A stretch of DNA of 64,000 bases from Aliarcobacter sp017996075 (GTDB lineage Bacteria; Campylobacterota; Campylobacteria; Campylobacterales; Arcobacteraceae). Position numbers and translations under genes: made by a program. This document shows, one piece after another, positions 62,560 through 64,000 of this stretch. The stretch lies in the NCBI RefSeq assembly GCF_051062515.1, contig NZ_JAMXEK010000006.1; one strand, written 5' to 3'. How positions within the stretch are numbered: position 1 is the stretch's first letter; the number at the start of each line of letters is the position of its first letter. The notes beneath the pieces are model-generated. The model saw nothing but the letters and a program-made list of their open reading frames with translations. It was not told the origin of the DNA and searched no databases.

Positions 62560-63873
62560 TTAGTTACAATCTTGTTTTAATCTTGCTACACGATTAATTT
62601 GTGATAACAATGAAATATATTCTTTATTTTTATCTCTATTATTATGTAATATCTTATATTCAATTAATTCAGATAACTCATTATATTTAGATGATTTATT
62701 TTTAAATATTTTATTTCCTGATTTTAATAATTTTATTATTGCAGAAATTCCAGGAATAAAATTACTAGCAGTTTCTGAAATTAAGTCTAACCCTTTACTT
62801 TGAAGACTTTTAGTTTTAATCATTTTATTTACATCACTATTATATTTTTTGATAATCTCAATTTTTTCATTATTTTGCATATTACATAAATCATAGAAAA
62901 GAGAATTCATACCTTTTCTTATAAATGCATTACTAGAAGATTGTTCAAATTCTTCTAATGGAATAAAATCATTGATTTCAAAAATTGATAATAATTCCAT
63001 AGATTTATTTGTTTTTATAACATTTGAACTATTAAGATTAAGCTGTTTAAAAGAATTTAAAATATTTGACATAATAGAAATATAAGGATAATCTGAATAT
63101 TTGTGTTTTTCATCAAAAAAAGGAAAATATGTAGCATCAAGAGAATGTGCTAAATGTATAGATGGACTATGCATCATAAATTCAAATTTATATGCTTCCA
63201 TATTCTCTTTTGGTAATAATGGATTTATTAGATTATTAACACCAAATTGACCAATCCCTATTGGTCCTGTAAAATTAAGACTTTCAAATCCAATTCTTAA
63301 AGCTTGTTCTGGCCAAAATAAAAAATTCATCAAATTATCATAATTTATATTTAAAGAATCTGCCAAATCACTTGATATAGAAATTAACTTATTTTTTATT
63401 TCAATATCACTAAAAATATAATTATTTTTTATTTCCACTATATCAATAAGATTTAAAGTTGATAATGCCCTTCTTCCAACAACTGCATTGTTATTTTCTT
63501 GATAAATTTCATTTAAAAATCCATAATCTAATATTGACTCGGGCTGAAAGTTTATAAAAATTATTCTACCAACTTGAACTAAATATAATAAATCATCTGT
63601 TACTAATTTTTGTAATGACAACATACTCTTCATATTTTCCTTTAATGGTAAAATACAATAAATTACATCATAAAGTAGTAATAAATTACGGATATTAACA
63701 TTATTCAAAATAGATAAATTTAATATACATTTAGTTTTATTTTTATCAAAAAAATATAAATCACTTTTTCTAATTTTATTGTTATATATATTATCTAAGG
63801 AATCAAACCAAAGTTTCTCATCTCTTTCAATAAAAGGTAGATTTAACATTTTAAATTTTTTTGATGACTCCAT
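62560..63873 (-). CDS. Orphan protein of unknown function
   Basis: 437 aa from the ATG at 63873; a TTG precedes it by one codon and no clear ribosome site is seen, so the start is uncertain. Soluble by eye except for a mildly hydrophobic stretch (LLLLYDVIYCILPL, about 67-80). Points of note: SLDATYFPFFDEKH, FTGPIGIGQFGVNN and a C-terminal Lys/Asn-rich helical part (SGNKIFKNKSSKYNELSELIEYK). I recognise no family. AT-rich codon use and company of a Fic and a toxin-antitoxin gene suggest an accessory, perhaps defence-related, gene. Confidence 0.6.
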   Translation of the reverse strand: MESSKKFKMLNLPFIERDEKLWFDSLDNIYNNKIRKSDLYFFDKNKTKCILNLSILNNVNIRNLLLLYDVIYCILPLKENMKSMLSLQKLVTDDLLYLVQVGRIIFINFQPESILDYGFLNEIYQENNNAVVGRRALSTLNLIDIVEIKNNYIFSDIEIKNKLISISSDLADSLNINYDNLMNFLFWPEQALRIGFESLNFTGPIGIGQFGVNNLINPLLPKENMEAYKFEFMMHSPSIHLAHSLDATYFPFFDEKHKYSDYPYISIMSNILNSFKQLNLNSSNVIKTNKSMELLSIFEINDFIPLEEFEQSSSNAFIRKGMNSLFYDLCNMQNNEKIEIIKKYNSDVNKMIKTKSLQSKGLDLISETASNFIPGISAIIKLLKSGNKIFKNKSSKYNELSELIEYKILHNNRDKNKEYISLLSQINRVARLKQDCN

Positions 63874-63993
63874 CAATAAAGAATCAGAATTTAAAATATT
63901 TGTACTTTATAATACCCCAAGAAATTTGAACAAATTTTTTTAAATTTTTATTCTCTTAGAGTAAAATTTAAAGATAAAATTGAAGGGTCAAAG

Positions 63994-64000
63994 ATGAGTA
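63994..64000 (+). CDS. Start of a gene running off the window
   Basis: ATG AGT A.. preceded by GAAGGGTCAAAG, a good ribosome site. Only two codons are visible, so nothing can be said of the product. A TATAAT at 63908-63913 may belong to its promoter. Confidence 0.4.

Noticed and set aside
1..64000. CRISPR arrays, tRNA, rRNA or prophage modules
   Set aside because: No regularly spaced repeats, cloverleaf sequences, rRNA segments or phage structural genes were seen on either strand.

Overview
The window looks like a chromosome segment of a Campylobacterota bacterium of the Arcobacter/Aliarcobacter group. The evidence is the very AT-rich sequence with short AT-rich spacers, a short epsilon-type RecO, a zinc-type S14, a CJM1_0395-type metalloprotease-like protein, and r-proteins that closely resemble Campylobacter/Arcobacter ones. 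Genus assignment is inference; no rRNA or tRNA gene is visible in the window.

Layout. (1) 1-9600: end of an RND efflux pump gene, then housekeeping and small genes (stand-alone Toprim_C-repeat protein, NosL-like protein, ppnP, recO, HDOD protein, ychF) and a small group (SRPBCC protein, glutathione peroxidase, SDR) ending in a truncated FAD oxidoreductase. (2) 9671-32590: a roughly 23-kb pigment gene cluster that joins an aryl-polyene (APE) type II PKS set to dialkylresorcinol (DAR) genes. (3) 32648-38718: lipoproteins, a YgiQ-type radical SAM protein, aspS and a family-4-like UDG. (4) 38766-49505: S10-spc ribosomal operon from rpsJ to infA with secY and map, read on the minus strand from a consensus promoter. 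(5) 49644-60369: mixed housekeeping genes (metalloprotease-like, HIT, MurF-like, ddl, ruvA, haem-c chemoreceptor, CheZ/FliM-like protein, truD, thiL, nth). (6) 60500-64000: an accessory tract with a large structured RNA behind a perfect sigma70 promoter, a Fic gene, a toxin-antitoxin cassette bracketed by near-identical direct repeats, and a 437-aa orphan gene.

How the pigment cluster should work (established for APE and flexirubin pathways, inferred here). An aromatic amino acid ammonia-lyase makes a cinnamate or coumarate starter, which an AMP-ligase loads on one of two ACPs. Two ketosynthases with intact Cys-His-His, two ketosynthase-like partners without the cysteine, a FabG-like reductase and two hot-dog dehydratases then extend and desaturate the chain. 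A methyltransferase and a halogenase-like flavoenzyme modify the aryl head. DarA and DarB build a resorcinol to which the polyene acid is probably esterified, as in flexirubins and APE-DAR hybrids such as arcuflavin. A glycosyltransferase, an LpxL-like acyltransferase, a LolA-like protein, an MMPL exporter and an ABC-2 exporter suggest placement in the outer membrane. No phosphopantetheinyl transferase is visible in the window.

Main points for a second look: the three-way-junction RNA at 60559-60826; the repeat-bracketed toxin-antitoxin cassette; the APE-DAR hybrid with an exported hydrolase/beta-helix fusion; and two scars, a truncated oxidoreductase at the left edge of the cluster and a transposase remnant inside it.
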